The translations under genes were made by a program, and so were the position numbers. This document shows, piece after piece, positions 8,211 through 16,739 of a DNA stretch of 64,000 nt. How positions within the stretch are numbered: the stretch's first letter is position 1; the number at the start of each line of letters is the position of its first letter. The stretch is taken from positions 930,001-994,000 of the forward strand of contig NZ_CP031305.1 of assembly GCF_004799645.1 (NCBI RefSeq), read 5' to 3'. The stretch is from Natronorubrum bangense (GTDB lineage: Archaea; Halobacteriota; Halobacteria; Halobacteriales; Natrialbaceae). The notes below the pieces were generated by a model. The model was not told the origin of the DNA. It did no database searches and saw only the letters and a list, made by a program, of their open reading frames with translations.

Positions 8211-10862
8211 ATGGGTAATCGGGACGCAACGGGTGACTCCCAGGCGGACGACGAGCGACTCGGCCAGGAGTACCGGGCGGTCGCGGACCTCGTCGACGAC
8301 GGTGTCTATCGGCTCGATGCCGATGGCTGTTTCATCGCGGTTACCGACGCGTTCGTCGAGCTAACGGGCCACACTCGTGAGGGGCTGCTTGGCGAACACG
8401 TCTCGAGTCTCGTCGACGGGCAGGACGGTGCGCGGTTTGATGAACTCGGAACCCGACTCGAGAGTGACGCCAACAGCACGTTCGAGATCGCGATCAAGAC
8501 TGCTGATGGCGACCGACAGCCGTGTACAATGCAGGTTAGTCCGCTCGTGGCAGACGGCGAGGTCGATGGAACCGTCGGCGTCGTTCGACCGATCGAGAAC
8601 GGAGAGCAGCCTGATCAGCCACTGGCCACAGCAGTATCCGAACCGCTTGCGACCGTGATCGACGAAGCGGATGTTGGTGTGGTCGTCATCGACGATGCGT
8701 TCGACGTCGTCTGGATCAACGAGACTGCTGAGGCGTACTTCGGTGTGGACCGAAGCGACGTCATCGGGCAGGACAAGCGGACGGTGATCGAAGAGACGAC
8801 TCGAACCTCCCTCGCTGAGCCCGATGCGTCCGCAGAGACCGTCGGTTCGGCCGACGTCGAACAGTTCGAGTGTCGCATCACGCCGGGGCCTGATTGCGAG
8901 GGGCGCTGGCTCGAGCATCGGAGTACACCGCTCGAGTCAGGGCCGTACGCCGGTGGTCGAATCGAACTGTACTACGACATCACCGACCGAAAAGAGACGG
9001 AACTGGCCCGGGTGGAGAGCGACCAACGATTCGAGTCGCTGGTCGACGCAGTCGAAGAGCACGCGATCTTCATGCTCGACACTGAGGGGCACGTCGTCAG
9101 CTGGAACGAGGGGGCAGAACGGATCAAAGGCTATGACGAAGCAGAGATCATCGGCGAGCATTTCTCTGCGTTCTACACCGACGAGGATCGTGCAGACGAC
9201 GTGCCACAGCAGAATCTCACACAGGCACGCGAGACAGGCATGGTCGAAGACGAAGGCTGGCGTCTCCGTGCCGACGGCTCGACGTTCTGGGCAAACGTGA
9301 CGATCACGGCCATCCGCGCTGACAGCGAGTTACAGGGATATGCCAAGGTCACACAGGATATGACCGACCGACGGGAACGGGAACGGCAGCTGCGACACGA
9401 ACGCAACCTGGTCGAGCAGATCCTCGAGACCAGCCCGGTTGGGATCGCAGTCGTGAACCCGGATGGCTCGACCAGTCGAGCCAACAAGCGGATGGCACAA
9501 CTGCTCGAGCTCCCAGCGGAAGACGCCTCGGCGTACACCGCCGGCCAACGAGCGATGTTTGACGCGGATGGGGCGTTCCTTCCAGTCGAAGAGCGGCCTG
9601 CGTTTCGGGTGTTCGAGACGGGTGAGCCGCTGTACGATCAGGAGCTCCTGTTGGACCCGGACGGAAAGCGGCGGTGGCTGTCGGTTAACGCCGCGCCAAT
9701 CGCCAGCGAGGAGGGGGACCCACAGCGAGTCGTCGTGACGGCAACGGAGATCACCGAGCTGAGATCGTTGGCCGAACAGCGCAAGCGAGAACTCGAGGAA
9801 CGGGAAAAGGAACTCGCCACGGTCAGACTCGCCACAAACTTGCTCAAGACCGGTGAGCAACCGACTGAGGAGTTACTCCAGGAGTTCGTAACGAAACTCC
9901 CGCAGTCGTTTCGGTATCCAGACCGGACCGCAGCGCGTGTTTCGGTCGGTGAACACGAGGCGGCCAGCGAATCGTACGAGCCATTCGAGCGATCGATCAC
10001 CGCCACCGCCACCACGGCAAACGGCACGCCAGTTACGATCGACGTCGTCCTCACAACGAGCCAGCCAGAAACAGACACGGAGCCGTTTCTCGAGGGCGAA
10101 CAACAGCTGATCGAGACGCTCGCGACGCTCGTTGCGTTTCATTTCGAACGCCAGGAGTATATCGACGAGTTGCAAGCCGAAACGCGACGCCTCGAGCAGT
10201 TCGCCTACGCCGCCAGTCACGACTTACAGGAGCCGTTGCGGATGGTCTCGAGCTACCTCCAGCTAATCGAGCACCGCTATGGAGACGAACTCGACGACGA
10301 CGGCCGTGAGTTTCTCTCCTTTGCCGTCGACGGCGCCGAGCGAATGCGGTCGATGATCGAGGGACTGCTCGAGTACTCGCGTGTCGAGGCCCAGGGTGGC
10401 CCGTTCGAGCCGGTCGATCTCGACGCAGTACTCGAAGACGTTCTCAGAGATCTCGAGGTGCGGATCATCGAGACCAACGCCGAAATCACGACTGCATCGC
10501 TGCCGACGGTCGAGGGCGATGCGAGCCAGCTCCGACAGCTGTTCCAGAATCTCCTCGAGAACGCGCTCGAGTACAGCGAGGGGGAGCCTCGGGTTCACGT
10601 CTCGACCGAGCGGAGAGGAGAGAAATGGGTCGTCTCCGTCTGTGACGATGGCATCGGCATCGAACACGAGGAGACGGACCGAATCTTCGAGGTGTTTCAG
10701 CGGCTCCATAGCCGCGAGAAGCACGACGGATCCGGGATCGGATTGGCGCTCTGTCGGCGAATCGTCGAACGACACGATGGTGAGATCTGGGTCGAGTCCG
10801 AACCCGGCAACGGATCGACGTTCTCGATGACGTTACCAGCGGTCTCCGAGAACGAGGCGTGA
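8211..10862 (+). CDS. Soluble multi-PAS/GAF sensor histidine kinase
   Basis: An 883-residue cytoplasmic kinase without membrane spans. Four PAS-type modules can be followed: about residues 20-130 (GVYRLDADGCFIAVTDAFVE), 135-260 (VGVVVIDDAFDVVWINETAE), 262-385 (IFMLDTEGHVVSWNEGAERI, with HFSAFYTDEDR) and 388-525 (PVGIAVVNPDGSTSRANKRM). A GAF-like region of about 120 residues follows. HisKA has the phosphoacceptor in AASHDLQEPLRM, and HATPase_c shows NLLENALEYS (N box), DDGIGIEHEE (G1) and GSGIGLALCRRI (G2). No response regulator gene is adjacent, so it is an orphan kinase, as is common in haloarchaea. The input signal is unknown; redox, light or small ligands are all possible for PAS. Confidence 0.92.
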   Translation: MGNRDATGDSQADDERLGQEYRAVADLVDDGVYRLDADGCFIAVTDAFVELTGHTREGLLGEHVSSLVDGQDGARFDELGTRLESDANSTFEIAIKTADGDRQPCTMQVSPLVADGEVDGTVGVVRPIENGEQPDQPLATAVSEPLATVIDEADVGVVVIDDAFDVVWINETAEAYFGVDRSDVIGQDKRTVIEETTRTSLAEPDASAETVGSADVEQFECRITPGPDCEGRWLEHRSTPLESGPYAGGRIELYYDITDRKETELARVESDQRFESLVDAVEEHAIFMLDTEGHVVSWNEGAERIKGYDEAEIIGEHFSAFYTDEDRADDVPQQNLTQARETGMVEDEGWRLRADGSTFWANVTITAIRADSELQGYAKVTQDMTDRRERERQLRHERNLVEQILETSPVGIAVVNPDGSTSRANKRMAQLLELPAEDASAYTAGQRAMFDADGAFLPVEERPAFRVFETGEPLYDQELLLDPDGKRRWLSVNAAPIASEEGDPQRVVVTATEITELRSLAEQRKRELEEREKELATVRLATNLLKTGEQPTEELLQEFVTKLPQSFRYPDRTAARVSVGEHEAASESYEPFERSITATATTANGTPVTIDVVLTTSQPETDTEPFLEGEQQLIETLATLVAFHFERQEYIDELQAETRRLEQFAYAASHDLQEPLRMVSSYLQLIEHRYGDELDDDGREFLSFAVDGAERMRSMIEGLLEYSRVEAQGGPFEPVDLDAVLEDVLRDLEVRIIETNAEITTASLPTVEGDASQLRQLFQNLLENALEYSEGEPRVHVSTERRGEKWVVSVCDDGIGIEHEETDRIFEVFQRLHSREKHDGSGIGLALCRRIVERHDGEIWVESEPGNGSTFSMTLPAVSENEA

Positions 10863-10893
10863 CTGGCAAGCGCCGAGCGAGCGATAGCGCCGC

Positions 10894-11214
10894 TCAGAAC
10901 GGGACATCGTCCGGGATGTCGCGTGACGTTCCCTCCGTCAGCCCGTCGAAGCCGGTGGTGACCGAGACGTGGTCGATCTCGTCGATTTCGCCGGGCAGTC
11001 GTCGCTGGATCGCCTGTGTCGTCATCGGGCTGACGCCACAGCCGCTGCAGGCGCCGGTCAGGTTGATCGAGACGTGCCCCTCCGCGAGATCGACATCGGT
11101 GATCGACGAGTCACCGCCGTGGGCTTGAATCTGCGGGAAGTTCCGCTTGAGGAACAGGGAGACGGCTTCTCTGACGGCATCTTCCGGAGACTGGGTGTCG
11201 GCGGAGTTGCTCAT
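10894..11214 (-). CDS. NifU C-terminal-domain iron-sulfur carrier protein (NfuA-like)
   Basis: A 106-residue protein consisting essentially of one NifU_C domain. The CxxC cluster ligands are seen in TGACSGCGVSP, preceded by LKRNFPQIQAHGGDSSITDV as in Nfu scaffolds. Such proteins hold a [4Fe-4S] or [2Fe-2S] cluster at a dimer interface and deliver it to apo-proteins. The start MSNSADTQSPEDAVREAV is taken because the longer upstream frame is not protein-like. It converges with the histidine kinase gene (31 bp between stops) and is 115 bp from the next small membrane protein. There is no suf operon in the window. Confidence 0.9.
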   Translation of the reverse strand: MSNSADTQSPEDAVREAVSLFLKRNFPQIQAHGGDSSITDVDLAEGHVSINLTGACSGCGVSPMTTQAIQRRLPGEIDEIDHVSVTTGFDGLTEGTSRDIPDDVPF

Positions 11215-11329
11215 GGGAGCACGAACGGACTGGGCGAATAAATCTCTGTCCACCGCTCGGATCTGCGCCAGAAGAACACGATGGCCCTGCTCGAGCAAGA
11301 GAGCGTCGCCTCGACGTTGGTCTGCGTGA

Positions 11330-11572
11330 TCAGCGTCGCAACTCAGCGTCGACCGCAGTTCGGACCACGCGAGCAACACCGAGCATCGCGATGAACGTAC
11401 TCGCAAAGATGACGGTCACGAACAGGAAGACACCGAGCCCGATCGCCCCGGCGTTTGGATGCGAGAGCAACGGCGACGTGAGACGGGTGCCAAGAAACGC
11501 GATGACGATTCCTGCGGCAACGTAGATCGAGGCCCGCCAGTAGGCACCGTACTCTTCCGGCGACAGTTCCAT
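11330..11572 (-). CDS. Small two-span membrane protein
   Basis: An 80-residue protein starting MELSPEEYGAYWRASIYVAA. Two hydrophobic segments are clear (IYVAAGIVIAFLGTRL and AIGLGVFLFVTVIFASTFIAML), separated by a short loop with LLSHPNAG and followed by a charged C-terminus. I do not recognise a named family. It is immediately upstream of truA on the other side of a 42-bp gap, in the same direction, and is probably cotranscribed after truA. Function unknown. Confidence 0.7.
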   Translation of the reverse strand: MELSPEEYGAYWRASIYVAAGIVIAFLGTRLTSPLLSHPNAGAIGLGVFLFVTVIFASTFIAMLGVARVVRTAVDAELRR

Positions 11573-11614
11573 GCGCTGAACAATTAGCGCCGGCCGTAAA
11601 AAGCGCTCGTCCAC

Positions 11615-12463
11615 TCACTGGATGCCGTCGGCGACCTGCCCTGCGACCCGCGCGCCTGTCTGGCGGTCGATACGACGCGTCTCGAAGACCGCCCGTGCGC
11701 TCGAGGCAGCGTCGTCGTCGATGTCGAACTCGAGGCCCGGATAGTCGACGTCTGTCAACACGAGTGGCTCCGGCGGCGCAGGCGCGATTCCCTCGTGGCC
11801 GGGCAGTGGCTCGGACTCGAACGTGCGGTCGATTTTCGCGAACGACGCCGCGCCGGTGGCGACGGTCTGTGCGAGCGAGACGAGTCGCCGGACGAGTTCG
11901 CGAGCGAAGCCACCCGCGGTGACGGTGACGACGAGATAGTCGCCGTCGCGGATCGCCGAAAGCGTCGGCGAACGCTCGGTGTTGTGGTCGTCCGGCGTGA
12001 GGTTGTGGAAGTCGTGCGTATCGGAAAGAGCCTCACAGGCGGCGTGGAACCGGTCGTCGTCGATTGGGTGCTCGATTTCAGCTGGAGTCGCACTCGAGTC
12101 GTCAACAGCGGCCGGCGCGTACAGGTGATACGTATACGTCCGGCGCGTCGCGTCGTGGGTCGCGTGAAACGAGTCGTCGACGTCGGCGAACGCCCAGGCC
12201 CGAACGGCGGCGGGGAGTTCGGCGTTGAGCGCTCGCGGTGTCAGCCACGCCGGTCCCTCGAGAGTGATCGTCTGGGCAAGCGCGGAGACACCGGCGTCGG
12301 TTCGGCCGGCAGCGGCGTAGCCCGCGGGCTTGTCTGCGTCGGGAGCGAGGACATCGAGCGAGCGTAGGGCGTCGAAGATGGTATCCTCGACGGTGGAAAC
12401 ATCGGGCTGGCGCTGGAAGCCGTAGTAGCCGGTGCCGTCGTAGGCGATCCGAAAGGCGCGCAT
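11615..12463 (-). CDS. truA: tRNA pseudouridine(38-40) synthase TruA
   Basis: A 282-residue pseudouridine synthase that isomerises uridines at positions 38-40 of the tRNA anticodon arm. The N-terminus MRAFRIAYDGTGYYGFQRQP is the family signature, and the catalytic aspartate is Asp56 in AAAGRTDAGVSA. RRTYTYHLYAP and DFHNLTPDD are further conserved TruA segments, and GGFARELVRRLV is the C-terminal motif. The full length is present. It is divergent from the nucleoside hydrolase gene, with about 100 bp between start codons that hold a TATA box for the latter. Confidence 0.95.
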   Translation of the reverse strand: MRAFRIAYDGTGYYGFQRQPDVSTVEDTIFDALRSLDVLAPDADKPAGYAAAGRTDAGVSALAQTITLEGPAWLTPRALNAELPAAVRAWAFADVDDSFHATHDATRRTYTYHLYAPAAVDDSSATPAEIEHPIDDDRFHAACEALSDTHDFHNLTPDDHNTERSPTLSAIRDGDYLVVTVTAGGFARELVRRLVSLAQTVATGAASFAKIDRTFESEPLPGHEGIAPAPPEPLVLTDVDYPGLEFDIDDDAASSARAVFETRRIDRQTGARVAGQVADGIQ

Positions 12464-12533
12464 CGGTCAGTTCCACCGACGAGTGCGGCCGTGTTAGGGC
12501 CGTCGAACCCACGCCAGACGGTGCCGACCGACA

Positions 12534-12540
12534 GTATATA
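12534..12540 (+). promoter_or_regulatory. TATA box of the nucleoside hydrolase gene
   Basis: GTATATA is centred about 29 bp upstream of the ATG at 12566, consistent with a leaderless mRNA and with rejecting the longer frame that begins at 12491. Confidence 0.5.
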
Positions 12541-12565
12541 CACCGCGAGGGCCGACGCTTCCCGT

Positions 12566-13534
12566 ATGACGGTACTGATCGATACCGATCCGGGCTGTGA
12601 CGACGCCGTCGCACTCCTACTGGCGCTGGAACGGTCCGAACTCGACGTTGTCGGGCTGACAACTGTCCACGGAAACGCCCCTGTCGAGGAGACAACCGAG
12701 AACGCCCGCTCGATTCTCGAGGTGCTCGATCGGACGGACGTCCCCGTCGCAATGGGTGCTGACCGGCCACTGCTCGTCGACCTCGAGACGGCCGAACACA
12801 TCCACGGCGAGGGCGGTATCCGTGGCGAGTTGCCTCAACCAGGCCCCGAGACGCAGCCCGTCGACAGCCATGCTGCCCAGTTCATCATCGAGCAGGCCCG
12901 CGAACACGAGGGTGAGCTCACGCTCGCGGCGATTGGCCCGCTGACGAACGTGGCACTCGCCCTTGCGATCGAACCCGAGCTGCCAGAGCTGCTCGACGAG
13001 CTCATCGTCATGGGTGGGGCCGCGTTCGTGCCGGGCAACATCACGCCGCTTGCGGAAGCGAACTTCCACGCCGATCCGCACGCGGCCCGGCGGGTCGTTC
13101 GAGACGCCACACCCACCATCGTCGGCCTCGACGTTACGACGAGTGCGACCCTTTCGCCCGATCGAGTCGAGTCGCTCCCGCAGGACGATCCGCTGGGTCG
13201 ATCTATCGACGACTGGCTCACCTACTACGACGACGAACGACTCGAGCGCTACGGCATCGAGTCGGCCGCGATTCACGACGCGCTCGTGATTGCAGGACTC
13301 GTCGACGACGCGGTGCTCGAAACCGAGCCCTATCAGATGGTGGTCGGCACCGATTCGGAGCTCGACCGCGGCGCGCTGGTCTGTGACGCAACCGGCGTGA
13401 CGGGCGAGCCGCCAAACGGTACTGTCGCCGTCGGCGTCGACGACGAACGGTTTCGAGAGCTACTCGCCGAGAGCCTCGAGCGCGTCCTCTCGCGTGCCGA
13501 CGTGGAAGCGACCGGGTTCCAATCGTCGCGATAG
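12566..13534 (+). CDS. Inosine/uridine-preferring nucleoside hydrolase
   Basis: A 322-residue enzyme that cleaves the N-glycosidic bond of ribonucleosides in purine/pyrimidine salvage. The calcium-binding family motif DTDPGCDDAVALLLA is at residues 6-20 (the DxDxxxDD cluster), with TTVHGNAPVEETTENA after it. VMGGAAFVPGNITPLAEANF carries the substrate-binding segment, and AIHDALVIA provides the late conserved Asp. The length is typical. It shares a divergent upstream region with truA and is followed 17 bp later by the convergent sulfatase. Confidence 0.92.
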   Translation: MTVLIDTDPGCDDAVALLLALERSELDVVGLTTVHGNAPVEETTENARSILEVLDRTDVPVAMGADRPLLVDLETAEHIHGEGGIRGELPQPGPETQPVDSHAAQFIIEQAREHEGELTLAAIGPLTNVALALAIEPELPELLDELIVMGGAAFVPGNITPLAEANFHADPHAARRVVRDATPTIVGLDVTTSATLSPDRVESLPQDDPLGRSIDDWLTYYDDERLERYGIESAAIHDALVIAGLVDDAVLETEPYQMVVGTDSELDRGALVCDATGVTGEPPNGTVAVGVDDERFRELLAESLERVLSRADVEATGFQSSR

Positions 13535-13551
13535 TGCTGTGAATCGGCCAC

Positions 13552-14934
13552 TCAGCGCCGACCGTCGGTCGAAGAGAGACTGATTGCGTCCCAGTCACCC
13601 GGCAGGACGGGGCCCTCGAGCAGCGGATCGTTGGTCTCGTCCATCCACTCGCGTAACTCCTCGCGAAGCCGGTCGCGAGTCCGCTCGAGGTCGGGGTCGT
13701 CGGGTCCATCCCCGGCGACGAGATTGTTCTGCTCGAGCGGGTCGGCCTCGAGATCGTACAGCTCTTCGTAGGCTCGCTGCTCGCCGTAACAGTCCTCGTG
13801 GACCTCGCGGCCGGCGTCGCTGCAGTAGATGTCGGTCGTGAGATAGACAGCTGGCAGGTGCCAGAAGTTGCGCACGTACTTCCAGCGCTCCGTTCTGATC
13901 GCTCGAGTCGGATTGTATCGGTCGTGCCAGGTCATGCCGGCGAACACGCGATCACGCGGTTCGTATCCGTCCTCGTCGTCGAGCAACAGCGGGGCGAAGC
14001 TCCGGCCGGCGATCCCTCCATCATCGACCTCGAGTTCGGGCAGTTCCACGTCTGCAACGTCGAGCAGCGTCGAAAAAACGTCGACGTTGCTCACGAGGTC
14101 GTCGACGACGCGGCCCGACTCGAGGACGCCCGGATACCGCAGTAGAAGCGTCGCCTCGATACCGGGGTCGAAACAGCTGCCTTTCGCTCGAGGCATGGCC
14201 AGCCCGTGTTCGGTCGTGAAGACGACGAGCGTGTCATCGGCGAGGCCGGCGTCCTCGAGGGCATCGAGGACCGTGCCGATGCCGTCGTCGATGGCTGACA
14301 GCATCCCCTGCATTGCGGCGATATCCGACCGAATCCCGGGCCGGTCGGGAAGAAACTCGAGTGGATCGACCGTCTCGGGATCGGGTGTCTCGTAGCGGTC
14401 GCCTTCGAAGCCGAAGTGCCCGTTTTCTCCGACACGGTGGAGTTCGAAAAAGCCCACAGACGCAAAGAAGGGGTCGTCGTGATCGCCGGCAGTAGCCATT
14501 GTCGCGAACTCGTCGGCGACGGTTCGAGCCCGAGCGGTCTCGTGAATTGACGGCGGCGTCTCCGCCGTCAGTGGCTGTTCAGTGTGGATTCGATCGTAGC
14601 CGAGTCGGTCGGGGTACTCGGTGACGTGTTGGAGCCCGAACAGATGGGTCTCGTAGCCGGCTTCGGCGAGGAGTTCGGGGAGGAGGTGCTCGTCGTCGTG
14701 AAGCTCCCAGTCGGCGTGTGCAAGCCCGAGCATCCCGTTCTGATGTGGGTGCCGTCCGGTCAGCAGACTTGACCGACTGGGCGAACATTGGGGTGCAGTC
14801 ACGAAGTGACGGTCGAAGCGAACGCCGTTGTCAGCGAGGTCGTCGATCCGTGGAGTATCGACGGCCGCGCCGTAACAGCCGACGTACTTCCCCAGGTCGT
14901 GACAGTGGACGAGGACGATATGAGGCGAGGTCAC
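13552..14934 (-). CDS. Cys-type sulfatase (alkaline phosphatase superfamily)
   Basis: About 460 residues from the GTG at 14934 (MTSPHIVLVHCHDLGKYVG); an in-frame TTG at 14955 is the alternative start. It resembles the N-sulphoglucosamine sulphohydrolase/arylsulfatase branch. The metal-site Asp is in LVHCHDLG, and the nucleophile motif is APQCSPSRSSLLTGR, where Cys50 would be oxidised to formylglycine (C-x-P-x-R). TTEHGLAMPRAKG and DVFSTLLDVADVELP are further sulfatase segments. There is no signal peptide, so it is predicted cytoplasmic, which is unusual for a polysaccharide sulfatase. No formylglycine-generating enzyme gene is in the window. It is transcribed divergently from the second sulfatase-fold gene. 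Confidence 0.88.
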   Translation of the reverse strand: MTSPHIVLVHCHDLGKYVGCYGAAVDTPRIDDLADNGVRFDRHFVTAPQCSPSRSSLLTGRHPHQNGMLGLAHADWELHDDEHLLPELLAEAGYETHLFGLQHVTEYPDRLGYDRIHTEQPLTAETPPSIHETARARTVADEFATMATAGDHDDPFFASVGFFELHRVGENGHFGFEGDRYETPDPETVDPLEFLPDRPGIRSDIAAMQGMLSAIDDGIGTVLDALEDAGLADDTLVVFTTEHGLAMPRAKGSCFDPGIEATLLLRYPGVLESGRVVDDLVSNVDVFSTLLDVADVELPELEVDDGGIAGRSFAPLLLDDEDGYEPRDRVFAGMTWHDRYNPTRAIRTERWKYVRNFWHLPAVYLTTDIYCSDAGREVHEDCYGEQRAYEELYDLEADPLEQNNLVAGDGPDDPDLERTRDRLREELREWMDETNDPLLEGPVLPGDWDAISLSSTDGRR

Positions 14935-15098
14935 GGCGACAAGGTACGGGGACAACGGGAGTAAGCGTTCGGACGGCTACAGGCGCGTGAATATCGCCCA
15001 GCGATGACCGTCTGGGCGTCGGTACGTTCCAGGAGTCTGAATCACCTGCATACTCTGGGCTGGTGGCCTTCCCTCCAAGGGGCGGAGTTGTGCCATCC

Positions 15099-16610
15099 AT
15101 GGCGGAATCTAATGGACACGACGCAGTGTCGGCTAACGGACGTGATCCGGAGTCACACTCGACTGTGCGGAACGTCGTTCTCGTCGTCCTCGATACGGCT
15201 CGAGCGACAAGTACCGGCCAGAAAACAACGCCAACGCTGACCCAGCTTGCAGACGAGGGAACGGCGTTTGACAACGCGTTTGCGACTGCCCCGTGGACCC
15301 TTCCATCCCACGCCTCGATGTTTACGGGAACCTATCCGTCCGAACACGGCACACATGGCGGGCACACCTATCTCGACGAGGCGTTACGAACTCTCCCCGA
15401 GGCGTTCGCCGACGCAGGGTACGAAACTGTCGGCGTCTCGAACAACACCTGGATCACCGAGGAGTTCGGCTTCGATCGCGGGTTCGATGAGTTACGGAAA
15501 GGCTGGCAGTACATCCAGTCCGACGCGGATATGGGGGCAGTCGTCCGTGGCGAGGACCTCCGGGAGAAGCTGCAGGCCACGCGGCGGCGGCTTTTCGATG
15601 GCAACCCGATGGTCAACGCGGCGAACATTCTCTACAGCGAACTCCTTCAGCCGACAGGTGACGATGGTGCCGATCGGTCGACAGCCTGGATCGCCGACTG
15701 GCTCACGGCGCGAGACGACGACCAGCCCTTCTTTCTGTTCTGTAACTACATCGAGCCACACGTTGAGTACGATCCCCCGAAAGCGTACGCCGAGCAGTTC
15801 CTCCCCGAAGATGCGAGCTACGACGAGGCAGTCGCAATCCGGCAGGATCCTCGCGCCTACGACTGCGAAGAGTACGAACTCTCCGATCGGGAGTTCGCGC
15901 TGCTTGGCGGCCTCTATCGGGCGGAGCTTGCATACGTCGACGACAAGCTTGGCGAGCTTCGGACGGCACTCGAGGACGCAGGAACGTGGGACGAGACCCT
16001 GTTCGTCGTCTGTGGCGACCATGGCGAACACATCGGCGAGCACGGCTTTTTCGGCCACCAGTACAACCTCTATGACACACTGCTCAACGTGCCGCTGGTC
16101 GTCCACGGAGGGTCGTTTACCGGCGGTGGCCAGCGGCCCGATATGGTCCAGTTGCTTGACCTGCCAGCGACGCTGCTCGAGACTGTCGGCATCGAGGACC
16201 CCGCCCTCGAAAAACAGGGATCGGGCCGCTCGATGCATCCGGATTCAACATCGAAGCCGCGAGACGTCGTCTTCGCCGAGTACGTCGCCCCACAGCCATC
16301 GATCGACCGCCTCGAGGCGCGGTTTGGCGACATTCCTAATCGAGTACGGGCGTTCGACCGACGACTGCGAGCCGTCCGCACGGCGAAGTACAAGTACGTC
16401 CGTAGCGACGACGGGTTCGAACGCCTACACGACATCGAGACGGATCCGCTCGAGCACACCGACATCGCAGCCGAGGAGTCCGCGCAGGTCCGAACGCTTC
16501 GTGATCGCCTCGAGGAGCGATTCGAGCCACTTTCAGACGCTGGGACGACGGATGACGTTGCGATGCGCGAGGGGACGAAAGAGCGACTTGCGGATCTGGG
16601 CTATCTGTAG
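15099..16610 (+). CDS. Sulfatase-fold hydrolase/transferase with Thr at the nucleophile position
   Basis: A 503-residue member of the alkaline phosphatase/sulfatase superfamily. VVLVVLDTARA provides the first metal Asp and FVVCGDHGEHIGEHGFFGHQ the second metal cluster. At the nucleophile site it reads APWTLPSHASMFTG: Thr67 stands where sulfatases have Cys/Ser, and the C-x-P-x-R arginine is absent (H). Such sequences are usually annotated as sulfatase but fit phosphatase or phosphotransferase chemistry better. The start MAESNGHDAV is chosen after the TGCCATCC stretch. There is no signal peptide. It is divergent from the Cys-type sulfatase, with about 165 bp between them. Confidence 0.88.
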   Translation: MAESNGHDAVSANGRDPESHSTVRNVVLVVLDTARATSTGQKTTPTLTQLADEGTAFDNAFATAPWTLPSHASMFTGTYPSEHGTHGGHTYLDEALRTLPEAFADAGYETVGVSNNTWITEEFGFDRGFDELRKGWQYIQSDADMGAVVRGEDLREKLQATRRRLFDGNPMVNAANILYSELLQPTGDDGADRSTAWIADWLTARDDDQPFFLFCNYIEPHVEYDPPKAYAEQFLPEDASYDEAVAIRQDPRAYDCEEYELSDREFALLGGLYRAELAYVDDKLGELRTALEDAGTWDETLFVVCGDHGEHIGEHGFFGHQYNLYDTLLNVPLVVHGGSFTGGGQRPDMVQLLDLPATLLETVGIEDPALEKQGSGRSMHPDSTSKPRDVVFAEYVAPQPSIDRLEARFGDIPNRVRAFDRRLRAVRTAKYKYVRSDDGFERLHDIETDPLEHTDIAAEESAQVRTLRDRLEERFEPLSDAGTTDDVAMREGTKERLADLGYL

Positions 16611-16739
16611 CAGGCCACATCGCGGCCGTGCCTGCAGTACCCGTTTGGTTGGCAGTCCGCGACACCGGAAGCCGACGAGTTGCCACACCGAGTTCGGCTC
16701 GAGCGACGGAACGAACGACAATCATCGACGCTTCGATCA

